The notes beneath the pieces were generated by a model. The model did no database searches. It worked only from the letters and a program-made list of their open reading frames with translations, and had not been told where the DNA came from. Both the position numbers and the translations under genes were made by a program. This document shows positions 53,767 through 61,730 of a stretch of DNA of 64,000 nt, piece after piece (the stretch's first letter is position 1; the number at the start of each line of letters is the position of its first letter). The stretch is from Alphaproteobacteria bacterium (lineage in GTDB: Bacteria; Pseudomonadota; Alphaproteobacteria; Rhizobiales; Methyloligellaceae), in contig VGDX01000013.1 of the NCBI GenBank assembly GCA_016869535.1, positions 35,181-99,180 of the forward strand, given 5' to 3'.

Positions 53767-54152
53767 AATTTCCGATACGCCTTATTCAACTCCTTGAGCG
53801 GATGGTTTGGTGACGTCTGGAAGCGCACCAGAAGTTCGCGCGCGAGCATATCGCGATCCTGTTGATTGTCCGGCAGATCGATCGATTTCGGGATGCGGAC
53901 CCAGCCGTTGATGTTGCGGTCGAAGATGGCAGGCTCGCCGGCCTCGTAGCCGAGATGCACGTCTTCGAGCCAGTTGAGATCGTCCCAGCCCATGAATTCC
54001 ATATAGGCCTTGAGGTAGGGAGTGAGCCGGTCGTAATCGGGCAAGAGATTGACATCGTAGCGATAGCCGATGTGCTGGCCGATCATCTTCTCGCGCGCGG
54101 TGTCAAGGCCTTCGCCGCTGCCGTTCTTGCCGCTCTTTGGTTGTTTGCCCAT
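53763..54152 (-). CDS. Uncharacterised protein of the second glx cluster (129 aa)
   Basis: A 129-residue soluble protein, last in the FAD oxidase-GS2-glxB2-glxC2-glxD2 operon and 12 bases after glxD2. The start MGKQPKSGKNGSGEG is a Lys/Gly/Ser-rich tail like that of GlxD2. The rest is aromatic and acidic (RYDVNLLPDYDRLTPYLKAY, MGWDDLNWLEDVHLGYEAG). No family recognised. Cotranscription suggests a subunit or carrier for the pathway. There is no counterpart in the first glx cluster. Confidence 0.75.
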   Translation of the reverse strand: MGKQPKSGKNGSGEGLDTAREKMIGQHIGYRYDVNLLPDYDRLTPYLKAYMEFMGWDDLNWLEDVHLGYEAGEPAIFDRNINGWVRIPKSIDLPDNQQDRDMLARELLVRFQTSPNHPLKELNKAYRKF

Positions 54153-54164
54153 GGCGCGCTCCGC

Positions 54165-55550
54165 TCAACCGATCTTGTGATAATTGTCGACGCCGACGGT
54201 GTAGTCGGTGCCGGCAAGCGGCACTTGCGCCATGGCCGATGCCTCAAGCGTCAGCGCCGCCAAATCTTCCGGCTCGAGACTGTGTATACTGGTCTTGCCG
54301 CAGGCCCGCGCCAGCATCTGCGCTTCGAGCGTCAGCGTGTGCAGGAAATTATAGACGCGTTCAGCCGCCTCGTCGGGGTCGAGACGCTTGCGCAGCTCCG
54401 GGTCTTGCGTGGCGACGCCCACCGGGCAGCGCCCGGTATGACAGTGGTAGCAATAGCCCGCCGGCACGCCGATCTCGTTTTCGAAATCGGATTCGGGAAT
54501 TTCCTTGTTGCAGTTGAGCGACATCAACACGGCGTGGCCGATGGCCACCGCGTCGGCGCCGAGCGCCATGGCCTTGGCGATATCGCCGCCATTCCTGATG
54601 CCGCCGGCATAGACCAGCGAAATCTCGCCACGCTTGCCGAGTTCGTCGATGGCGCGGCGCGCCTGGCGGATGGCGGCGATGCCGGGCACGCCGGTATCCT
54701 CGGTGGCGATATGCGGACCGGCGCCGGTGCCGCCCTCCATGGCGTCGATATAGATGGAGTCTGGCCCGCATTTCACCGCCATGCGCACATCGTCATAGAC
54801 GCGGGCGGCGCCGAGCTTGAGCTGGATCGGAATCTGCCAGTCGGTCGCTTCCCTAATTTCCTCGATCTTCAATGCGAGATCGTCGGGGCCTAGCCAGTCA
54901 GGATGGCGCGCCGGCGAGCGCTGGTCGATGCCGGCGGGCAGCGAGCGCATCTCGGCCACCTGGTCAGTGACTTTCTGTCCCATCAAGTGTCCGCCGAGAC
55001 CCACTTTGCAGCCCTGGCCGATGAAGAACTCGCAGGCGTCGGCGAGCCGCAGATGATGCGGGTTGAAGCCGTAGCGCGACTGGATGCACTGATAGAACCA
55101 TTTGCTCGAATAGCGCCGCTCGTCGGGAATCATGCCGCCTTCGCCGGAGCAGGTGGCCGTCCCCGCCATGGTGGCGCCGCGCGCGAGCGCGACTTTCGCC
55201 TCGAAGGACAGCGCGCCGAAGCTCATGCCGGTGACATAGACCGGGATGTCGAGTTCGAGCGGACGCTTGGCGCGCGGCCCGATCACCGTTTTGGTTTCGC
55301 ATTTCTCGCGATAGCCCTCGATGACGAACCGGGTCAGCGTGCCGGGCAGGAAGGTCAGATCGTCCCAATGCGGGATCTTCTTGAACAGCGAGAAACCGCG
55401 CATGCGATAGCGGCCGAGCTCAGACTTCACATGGATGTCGTTGATGACCTCCGGCGTGAAGATCTGACTCTTGCCGAGGATGAAGCGGCTCGACTCCGCC
55501 GGCTGTTGCTTGCCGCCGTTGCCGCTCTTGCTCTTCTTCTTTTTGCCCAT
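54165..55550 (-). CDS. GlxD2: FMN glutamate synthase-like subunit with Fe-S cysteines
   Basis: A 461-residue paralogue of GlxD. After a lysine-rich tail (MGKKKKSKSGNGGKQQ) come the FMN barrel blocks VTGMSFGALSFEAKVALARG and YAGGIRNGGDIAKAMALGAD. Residues C367, C370 and C375 (YCYHCHTGRCPVGVATQD) sit where glutamate synthases bind a [3Fe-4S] cluster, so an Fe-S centre and a ferredoxin- or pyridine-nucleotide-linked reaction are likely, unlike GlxD at 48602. It follows glxC2 by 16 bases. Confidence 0.88.
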   Translation of the reverse strand: MGKKKKSKSGNGGKQQPAESSRFILGKSQIFTPEVINDIHVKSELGRYRMRGFSLFKKIPHWDDLTFLPGTLTRFVIEGYREKCETKTVIGPRAKRPLELDIPVYVTGMSFGALSFEAKVALARGATMAGTATCSGEGGMIPDERRYSSKWFYQCIQSRYGFNPHHLRLADACEFFIGQGCKVGLGGHLMGQKVTDQVAEMRSLPAGIDQRSPARHPDWLGPDDLALKIEEIREATDWQIPIQLKLGAARVYDDVRMAVKCGPDSIYIDAMEGGTGAGPHIATEDTGVPGIAAIRQARRAIDELGKRGEISLVYAGGIRNGGDIAKAMALGADAVAIGHAVLMSLNCNKEIPESDFENEIGVPAGYCYHCHTGRCPVGVATQDPELRKRLDPDEAAERVYNFLHTLTLEAQMLARACGKTSIHSLEPEDLAALTLEASAMAQVPLAGTDYTVGVDNYHKIG

Positions 55551-55566
55551 GCCCAGCCTCGCGCCT

Positions 55567-56439
55567 CTACAGCACCATTTTCTTCTCAGTCGGTTCGAGA
55601 TTGTCGTAGTTCCACAATTGCTTGCCGGCGACGATCTTGCGGAAGGCGCCGATGCCCCCCTGTGGCAGAAGATCGTACATGCGAAGCTTGCGTGTCAGCC
55701 ATTGGCGATCGAGATCGGTCATCTCGCCCCAAACAGCATCGACGCCGAGGCTCGCCGGCTCGACGCCGAGATAGATCGTGCCGTCATACATGGAGTCGCC
55801 GAGATTCTTGCCGGCATTACCGCAGATCACCATGCGCCCGCGCTGCATCATGAAGCCGGTGAAGGCGCCGGTGTCGCCGCCGACTATGATGTTGCCGCCC
55901 TTCATGTCGATGCCGGTGCGCGAGCCCACATCACCCTTGCACACGAGATCGCCGCCGCGAATCGCCGCGCCGAACTGCGAGCCGGCATTCTTCTCGATCA
56001 GAACAGTGCCGCTCATCATGTTTTCGGCGCAGGACCAGCCGACGCGTCCCGAGATGCGGATATTCGGCCCGTCGATCAGACCGCAGCCGAAATAGCCGAG
56101 AGAGCCTTCGATGATGAGGTTCAGACGGTTGAGTATGCCGACGGCGATGGAATGCTTGGCGCCCGGATTGCGGATGACGATCGTGCCGTAGCCGTCCTGC
56201 ATCAACATGCGGATGGCCTGATTGACGACGCTTGCCGTCATGTTGGAGGCATCGATTTCCGCCCGCTTTTTGAAATCGACGTCGTAAGCGTCTGGCAGCG
56301 AGAATCCCTGCGCCGGCGCATCGAGATCGATGTCGAAGAACTTCTCGATCGAGCGGCCTTTGAGCGACTCGGTGTGAAAACCGAGCTCCTGGACACGGAG
56401 GTCCTGGGCCGTTGGCGTCGAACGCGCTATCTCTGCCAT
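55567..56439 (-). CDS. GlxC2: GltB C-terminal-like beta-helix subunit
   Basis: A 290-residue paralogue of GlxC with ~60 extra N-terminal residues (TAQDLRVQELGFHTESLKGRS region). The beta-helix repeats are clear: SLGYFGCGLIDGPNIRISGR, NMMSGTVLIEKNAGSQFGAA, GSRTGIDMKGGNIIVGGDTG. It ends with a short aromatic tail. Its start overlaps the glxB2 end by 13 bases, which implies coupled translation and a stoichiometric complex. Confidence 0.88.
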   Translation of the reverse strand: MAEIARSTPTAQDLRVQELGFHTESLKGRSIEKFFDIDLDAPAQGFSLPDAYDVDFKKRAEIDASNMTASVVNQAIRMLMQDGYGTIVIRNPGAKHSIAVGILNRLNLIIEGSLGYFGCGLIDGPNIRISGRVGWSCAENMMSGTVLIEKNAGSQFGAAIRGGDLVCKGDVGSRTGIDMKGGNIIVGGDTGAFTGFMMQRGRMVICGNAGKNLGDSMYDGTIYLGVEPASLGVDAVWGEMTDLDRQWLTRKLRMYDLLPQGGIGAFRKIVAGKQLWNYDNLEPTEKKMVL

Positions 56440-57362
56440 ACGCGGACCTCTTCATCGTAGGGGTCTGAGGTGTCGATCTCGCGCGGCACGATAGCGCGGA
56501 TGGCGACCTCCTCGGAGGCAAGCGCCACCAGATTGTCGCTCTCGAACAGCACCATCGGCTTCGCGGCCATGGTGTCCTTGGCCAGTCCGAGTTCCTTGTC
56601 GGTGGCGACGAGATAGGTGAACACGCCGTCGATGTCCTTGATCGAGCTTTTCAGCGAGTCTTCCAGCGTGGCGCCTTGCTCGAGATTGTTGGCGGTGTAG
56701 ACGGCGAGCAGCTCGGAATCGCAATTCGACATGAAGCGGTGGCCGAGCCGCTCCATCTCGCGGCGCATGATCCAGTAATTGGTGATCTGCCCGTTATGCA
56801 CGACGCAGATGTCGTTATAGGGATAGGCCCAATAAGGATGCGCCGAGCGGATGTCGACGTCGGACTCCGTGGCCATGCGGGTATGGCCGATGCCGTGCGT
56901 GCCGCGAAACGCGCCAAGCCCATATTGCTCCGAGACCTGGGTCGCGTCGCCGAGATCCTTGATCAGTTCAAGCGCACTGCCAAAGGACAGGACTTCGGCC
57001 CCTTCGATCTGTTCGATTTCGGTGGCGAGCTTGCGCGTGTCGCCGCCATAGCGCAGGCGGTAGCGGAAGGCGTAAGGCGTGGCCTCGGTTTTCTCGACCG
57101 TCTCGGCGCCAAGTTCGGCGAGCATCGCATCGACTTGCGTCTGACGCTCCTTGATCTTGGCCCGGATGCGATGATCCTTGTCGAGGTCTTCCTTCTCGGC
57201 GAGTTTGAGACGCATGACATATTCATCGGGCGCCGAGAGGCCATAGACGGCGAAGCCGGTGGAGTCGGGACCCCGGTGCCGCAGACTTTGCAGCATCGCC
57301 GTCATTTCCTTGCCGACGCCCGTCGCGCCATCGCGATGGATGAGCCCAGCAATTCCGCACAT
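56427..57362 (-). CDS. GlxB2: class II glutamine amidotransferase
   Basis: A 311-residue Ntn glutaminase, paralogue of GlxB. It begins MCGIAGLIHRDGATGVGKEM with the nucleophile Cys, followed by LRHRGPDSTGFAVYG, GTHGIGHTRMATESDVD and CVVHNGQITNYW. It has an insertion of charged residues (about 70-95) not seen in GlxB. It lies 29 bases after GS2. Together with GlxC2/GlxD2 it should form a glutamate synthase-like complex acting on the GS2 product. Confidence 0.88.
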   Translation of the reverse strand: MCGIAGLIHRDGATGVGKEMTAMLQSLRHRGPDSTGFAVYGLSAPDEYVMRLKLAEKEDLDKDHRIRAKIKERQTQVDAMLAELGAETVEKTEATPYAFRYRLRYGGDTRKLATEIEQIEGAEVLSFGSALELIKDLGDATQVSEQYGLGAFRGTHGIGHTRMATESDVDIRSAHPYWAYPYNDICVVHNGQITNYWIMRREMERLGHRFMSNCDSELLAVYTANNLEQGATLEDSLKSSIKDIDGVFTYLVATDKELGLAKDTMAAKPMVLFESDNLVALASEEVAIRAIVPREIDTSDPYDEEVRVWQR

Positions 57363-57391
57363 TTACGTCTATCCTCCCAGCATTCGGACCA

Positions 57392-59023
57392 TTACGGCAG
57401 GCAGTCGAGATAGGTCTTGATGTCCCATTCCGTGACGGTGTGATTGAAGCGCTCCCACTCGTCGCGTTTGTATTCGTCGTATAGCCGGTACATCTCGCCG
57501 GGCATGGCTCCGCGGATCACCGAATCCTTCTCCAGGGCATTGAGCGCATCGCCGAGCGTCATCGGCAGCCTCTTCACCTGCTTGCCGGCCTCCATGGCCT
57601 GATAGATGTTCCGCTCCTCGGGCTTCCCGGGATCGAGATTCTTCTTGAGCCCATCGTCCATCGCCTTGAGCAGCGCCGCGGCCATGATATGCGGATTCAC
57701 CATGGAGTCGACGGCGCGATATTCGAAGCGCCCCGGCGCCGAGACGCGTAAGCCCGTGGTGCGGTTCTGGAAGCCCCAGTCGGAGAAGACCGGCGCCCAG
57801 AAGCCTGTATCCCACAAGCGGCGATAGGAGTTGACGGTCGAGCAGCCGATCGCGGTCAGCGCGCCGAGATGCTTGACGATGCCGCCGATGGCCTTCAGCC
57901 CGACTTTGCCCGGAAGCTGGACGTCGCCGGTGTCGGGCATGAAGATATTCTGGCCGCCGGCGCGATACATATAATTCTGCACCATGCCGGGCAAATTGTC
58001 GGGGTCGTTGCCGAGCGCCTTCACCTCGTCCTTGCCGCCGCGCCACAGCGAGATGTTGTGGTGGCAGCCATTGGCCGACACGCCCATGAAGGGCTTGCAC
58101 ATGAAGCAGGCGATGATGCCGAACTCGCGCGCGACCTGGGCGCAGATCTGACGATAGGTGGCGAGCCGGTCGGCGGTGCGCAACGCATCATCGTAGGTGA
58201 AATTCAATTCGAGCTGGCCTGGTGAATCCTCGTGATCGCCCTGGATCATGTCGAGGCCCATCTGGCGGCAATAGTCGATGACGCGGAGATAGACGGGCCG
58301 CAGGCTCTCGAACTGGTCGATGTGGTAGCAATAGGGATTGGAATAGCCGCCGGCCGGCTGACCGTCCTCACCCTTCTTGAACCACATCATCTCGGGCTCG
58401 GTGCCGTGCCTGAGCTCGAGCCCGTGCTCCTTCTTGAACTGCTCATGGATGCGGCGGAGATTGCCGCGTGCGTCGGCTGTGAGGAAGGAGCCCGCATCCT
58501 CCCGCTCTTCGCGGTTCCGGAACAGCGTGCACCACACGCGCGCCACGCGCTTGTCCCAGGGCAATTGCATGAAGGTCTCGGGCTCAGGGATGCCGACCAG
58601 TTCGGCCGCCTCGGGTCCATAACCGAGATAATCGCCGTGGCGATTGAGGAAGAGGTTCATGGTGGCGCCATAAACGAGCTGAAAGCCCTTGTTGGCCACG
58701 CTCTCCCAATGGTCGGCCGGGATGCCCTTGCCCATGATGCGGCCGGTCACCGACACGAATTGCATGTAGAGATAGTCGATGCCGAGTTCGTCGATCTTCT
58801 TGCGGACTTCGCGGACGAGCTTCTGACGTTCGGGATTCTCGACAAAACGTTCGATATCCATCCGCCGTGAGCGCCTGGCCGCGGGGCTGCCCTTGGCGGA
58901 CGATCTCACCTTCGGGATCGATCTCGTCTTGGCAGCCGATCTCCGCCTTGCTGCAGGCTTTGTCTTCCTGACCGGCTTGGCTCGCCGATTGGCGGCTTTC
59001 TTGGCCCGCTTTACTCGAGTCAT
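57392..59023 (-). CDS. Glutamine synthetase homologue with basic histone-like tail
   Basis: A 543-residue ligase. Residues 55-543 are a glutamine synthetase-fold protein (GDHEDSPGQLELNFTYDD, ANGCHHNISLWRGG, NSYRRLWD, RFEYRAVDSMVNPHI), distant from the GlnT at 49970. Residues 1-54 contain 23 Lys/Arg, no Asp or Glu, and many Ala/Ser/Pro, like a histone H1 tail. ATG 59023 has TAGGGGTG just upstream. ATG 58861, at the tail's end, lacks a good ribosome site, so the tail is probably real. The amine substrate is unknown. It is the second gene of the operon, 18 bases after the FAD oxidase. Confidence 0.85.
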   Translation of the reverse strand: MTRVKRAKKAANRRAKPVRKTKPAARRRSAAKTRSIPKVRSSAKGSPAARRSRRMDIERFVENPERQKLVREVRKKIDELGIDYLYMQFVSVTGRIMGKGIPADHWESVANKGFQLVYGATMNLFLNRHGDYLGYGPEAAELVGIPEPETFMQLPWDKRVARVWCTLFRNREEREDAGSFLTADARGNLRRIHEQFKKEHGLELRHGTEPEMMWFKKGEDGQPAGGYSNPYCYHIDQFESLRPVYLRVIDYCRQMGLDMIQGDHEDSPGQLELNFTYDDALRTADRLATYRQICAQVAREFGIIACFMCKPFMGVSANGCHHNISLWRGGKDEVKALGNDPDNLPGMVQNYMYRAGGQNIFMPDTGDVQLPGKVGLKAIGGIVKHLGALTAIGCSTVNSYRRLWDTGFWAPVFSDWGFQNRTTGLRVSAPGRFEYRAVDSMVNPHIMAAALLKAMDDGLKKNLDPGKPEERNIYQAMEAGKQVKRLPMTLGDALNALEKDSVIRGAMPGEMYRLYDEYKRDEWERFNHTVTEWDIKTYLDCLP

Positions 59024-59041
59024 TGCAACACCCCTATTCGC

Positions 59042-60385
59042 TCAGCTCCACGGAAACGGACTATGGGAAGTCGGATGCAGATCGCCCTTGGCGAAGCGGC
59101 CGAAGCGGAACGGCTCGAGCAGCGCGCTCTTCTCTCCCATCAATTCCTGCGCCACGAGCTTGCCGACGCCCAGCATCTTGTAGCCGTGATTTGAGTCGGC
59201 GATGACATAGACGTTCTCGCGGAACATATCGAAGACCGGAAAATTATCGGGTGTGAAGCAGCCGAGGCCGCCAGAGTTCTCCTCGCGCCGGTAGAGCGGC
59301 ATCTTGCCTTCGAAGCGCTTCTGGCAGTGTGCCAGCGCCGAGCACCACATGTCGATGAAATCTTCGCCGACCACGAACTCGGGCGATTCCGGTCCATAGG
59401 GATCGACCGCGACCCTGTCGGGGTCCTGCTCAACCTTGTAAGGCGACGCGCCGCCCTGGATTCCGCCGAAATTAAAATCGGGCTTGTAATAGATGCCCCA
59501 GATCTTGTCGGTAATCAGCTTGCCGTCGCGCTGCGAATAAAGCGGCGCATCGGTATCCACATGCAGAACCGGCGGGAAGTTCCCGTCATTGGTCCGGTGC
59601 ATCAAGGGATCGACACCGAGCGTGCCTTCCTCGAGGCACCAGAACTTCCACATCGGCACGTCTTTGTGCAGCGTGCCGTTCTGCTTCACGTCGATCGCCT
59701 TGGGCAGTTCAAGCAGGTTCCAGATCTTGTTTACCCAGGGACCGACTCCGACCACCACGGTCTCGCAGGCGATGCGGCCCTGGTTGGTGTTGAGCGCGGT
59801 TATCGCGCCGGAATTCGACCCGAATTCGAAGTCCATGAGTTCGACGCCTGAGAGCACGCGCACGCCTTGGGCCTCGGCCTTGGCGGCGAGCCCCTTCATG
59901 CTTGCGACATTGTTGGCATAGCCGCCGCGCTTCTCGTGCAGCACCGAGGTGATGCCCTGCGCCTGCCAGTCGTCGAACAGGCCCTTCATGTATTTGGCCG
60001 AGGCCTCGGCGCCGTCGATGAACACCGATTCGTAGTTGATCGCCTTCTGCTGTTCGTAGATCGAGGCAACGTCCTCGCGCATGCATTCCGGGCTGATCTG
60101 CATATAGCCCACGGGGTGATAACTGTAAGCCTTGGGGTCGCTCTCCCAGATCTCGACGGAATGGGCCATCAGCTCGCGCATGGCGGGCTGGAAATAATTG
60201 TTCCGCACCACGCCGCAGGCGATGCCTGAGGCTCCTGCCGCGACCCCGGTCTTGTCGATCACAAGGATGTCGGCGCCCGAGCCTTTGCCGGCCGCCTTAA
60301 GCATCTCGGCAAGATGCAGAGCGGTGCTGAGGCCATGAATGCCCGCGCCGATAATGGCGAATTTGGTGGATGTGGGGATGGTCAT
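59042..60385 (-). CDS. FAD-dependent amine oxidoreductase (SoxB/DAO family)
   Basis: A 447-residue flavoprotein of the D-amino acid oxidase superfamily. FAD motif: FAIIGAGIHGLSTALHLAEM at residues 9-28. Other blocks: GASGIACGVVRNNYFQPAMR, VVVGVGPWVNKIW, and a late GCFTPDNFPVFDMF with SNHGYKMLGVGKL near the C-terminus. It resembles sarcosine oxidase beta and related N-methyl amino acid oxidases but has no alpha, gamma or delta partners here. It is first in the second glx operon, so it probably oxidises the N-substituted glutamate made by GS2-GlxBCD2. Divergent from the GntR gene. Confidence 0.87.
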   Translation of the reverse strand: MTIPTSTKFAIIGAGIHGLSTALHLAEMLKAAGKGSGADILVIDKTGVAAGASGIACGVVRNNYFQPAMRELMAHSVEIWESDPKAYSYHPVGYMQISPECMREDVASIYEQQKAINYESVFIDGAEASAKYMKGLFDDWQAQGITSVLHEKRGGYANNVASMKGLAAKAEAQGVRVLSGVELMDFEFGSNSGAITALNTNQGRIACETVVVGVGPWVNKIWNLLELPKAIDVKQNGTLHKDVPMWKFWCLEEGTLGVDPLMHRTNDGNFPPVLHVDTDAPLYSQRDGKLITDKIWGIYYKPDFNFGGIQGGASPYKVEQDPDRVAVDPYGPESPEFVVGEDFIDMWCSALAHCQKRFEGKMPLYRREENSGGLGCFTPDNFPVFDMFRENVYVIADSNHGYKMLGVGKLVAQELMGEKSALLEPFRFGRFAKGDLHPTSHSPFPWS

Positions 60386-60409
60386 CCCAAACCAACCCCA
60401 ATTGTGGAA

Positions 60410-60440
60410 TTGGTCCTTAATTGGTCCTTAATAGTGGACC
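60410..60440. promoter_or_regulatory. Tandem repeat operator candidate for the GntR regulator
   Basis: TTGGTCCTTAA occurs twice back-to-back (60410-60420, 60421-60431), followed by the inverted core GGACC at 60436-60440. It lies 25 bases upstream of the FAD oxidase start and 130 bases upstream of the GntR start. Confidence 0.55.
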
Positions 60441-60515
60441 TAAGCGAAAGAATAAGCCACATTGAGCTGCCCAACAACCCTCAACGGGCGCCATTGGATA
60501 CGAGCAAAGACCGAT

Positions 60516-60533
60516 TGTAAACCAATTTTTACA
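60516..60533. promoter_or_regulatory. Perfect palindrome upstream of the GntR gene
   Basis: TGTAAA-CCAATT-TTTACA, 6-base arms with a 6-base centre, 38 bases before the GTG start. It could be a second operator for autoregulation. Confidence 0.5.
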
Positions 60534-60571
60534 TACGGACCCAATGCGGTCTCATTTTGGAGGAGACAGCC

Positions 60572-61303
60572 GTGAGCGACCAGCGTAGCGCAAGCACGGA
60601 GGGCGTATTGCCGAGGACCGAGAAAGGGAGCCGAGGCGTCGGTGCCATCTCAGCCTATCTGCAACGTGCCATCGAGACCGGCGCCTATAGCGAAGGCGAC
60701 CGGCTACCGCCCGAGCGGCAATTGGCCGAAACATTTCAGGCAGCGCGTTCGACCGTGCGCCGAGCGCTCGATCAACTGGAGAAAGCGGGACTCGTCTCCC
60801 GCAAGCTCGGCAGCGGCACCTTCGTCGGGTCGGCGACGGCGCCCAACAGGCGCGTCACCGATCTCACCGATCAGATCAGCCCCTTGCAGCTCATTGAGGC
60901 GCGGCTCGCGGTCGAGCCCTTCACCACGCGTCTCGCGGTGTTGCACGCCACACAGCGAAATCTAGCCGACATGGCAGCGGTGCTCGCGCAAGCCGAACAA
61001 TCGATCCAAGACAAGGATGAGTTCTCGAAATGGGACGGCGAGTTTCACCTCTTAATCGCGCAGGCCTCGGCCAATCCGCTGCTACTCAGCGTTTACCGGC
61101 AGATCAACCATGTGCGCCTGCACGCGCAATGGGACGCTATGAAGGAAAAGATCCTGACACCCGATGTGATCGCCGCTTACAACCGCCAGCATCGCGCCAT
61201 CTATAACGCACTGCATGAGCGCGACGCCCAAGCCGCTTACACGCTGATCAACGAGCATCTGGAAAAGGCTCGCGAAGACCTCGTGCGCGCCAACAGCCCT
61301 TAA
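60572..61303 (+). CDS. GntR family regulator, FadR/FCD type
   Basis: A 243-residue repressor from GTG 60572 (GGAGGA 7-8 bases upstream). Winged helix at residues ~25-90 (LQRAIETGAYSEGDRLPPER, ARSTVRRALDQLEKAGLVSR), then an FCD ligand domain (residues ~100-235) with the D-x3-H and later His residues that bind a metal and carboxylate ligands (WDGEFHLLIAQAS). Divergent from the FAD oxidase operon with two repeat sites between, so it most likely represses that cluster and itself until a carboxylate or amino acid ligand appears. Confidence 0.88.
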   Translation: MSDQRSASTEGVLPRTEKGSRGVGAISAYLQRAIETGAYSEGDRLPPERQLAETFQAARSTVRRALDQLEKAGLVSRKLGSGTFVGSATAPNRRVTDLTDQISPLQLIEARLAVEPFTTRLAVLHATQRNLADMAAVLAQAEQSIQDKDEFSKWDGEFHLLIAQASANPLLLSVYRQINHVRLHAQWDAMKEKILTPDVIAAYNRQHRAIYNALHERDAQAAYTLINEHLEKAREDLVRANSP

Positions 61304-61315
61304 GCAGCAGCGCCG

Positions 61316-61554
61316 ATGAACTCAGCACTGCTCGGGCTGGTAACGGCGCTTAGCTGGGGTCTCCACGACTTCCTTGCTCGCTTTCCAAGCCGCGCCGTGG
61401 GTCCCGTCCCCAGCGTGCTCGCGGTTACCGTCTCCGGACTGATCGTGCTCAGTGTCTGGTACCTCTTCGCGGGCGGCAGCATCGACATCGTCTGGCCGTC
61501 TGTATGGCTGGTGGCAGTCACCGGCGAGGCCGCTTCTACTTTTACCAAGCCCTC
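61316..61554 (+). pseudogene. EamA permease gene, 5' fragment
   Basis: The start (ATG 61316, MNSALLGLVTALSWGLHDFL) and about 70 residues belong to an EamA/DMT drug-metabolite exporter. Similarity stops after WPSVWLVAVTG (near 61525). The frame then reads non-family sequence to 61651. The missing remainder resumes near 63705, on the other side of the nitrilase gene. It lies 13 bases after the GntR stop, so it was probably coupled to that regulator. Confidence 0.75.
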
Positions 61555-61730
61555 CACCCATGCCGGAGCCGTCCACCTTTGCGACAAATGCTGCAACCCA
61601 GCCGGGGGAACCATTCGCTTGACGCATGCAGCCCGGGATGTGAGAGTTTGACTTGGGAAGTCACCGCTGGCGGCGGCAAGTTCCGAGCTAACGCTCAATG
61701 ACAGTATAAATCGATTTCCGATCAACTGAT

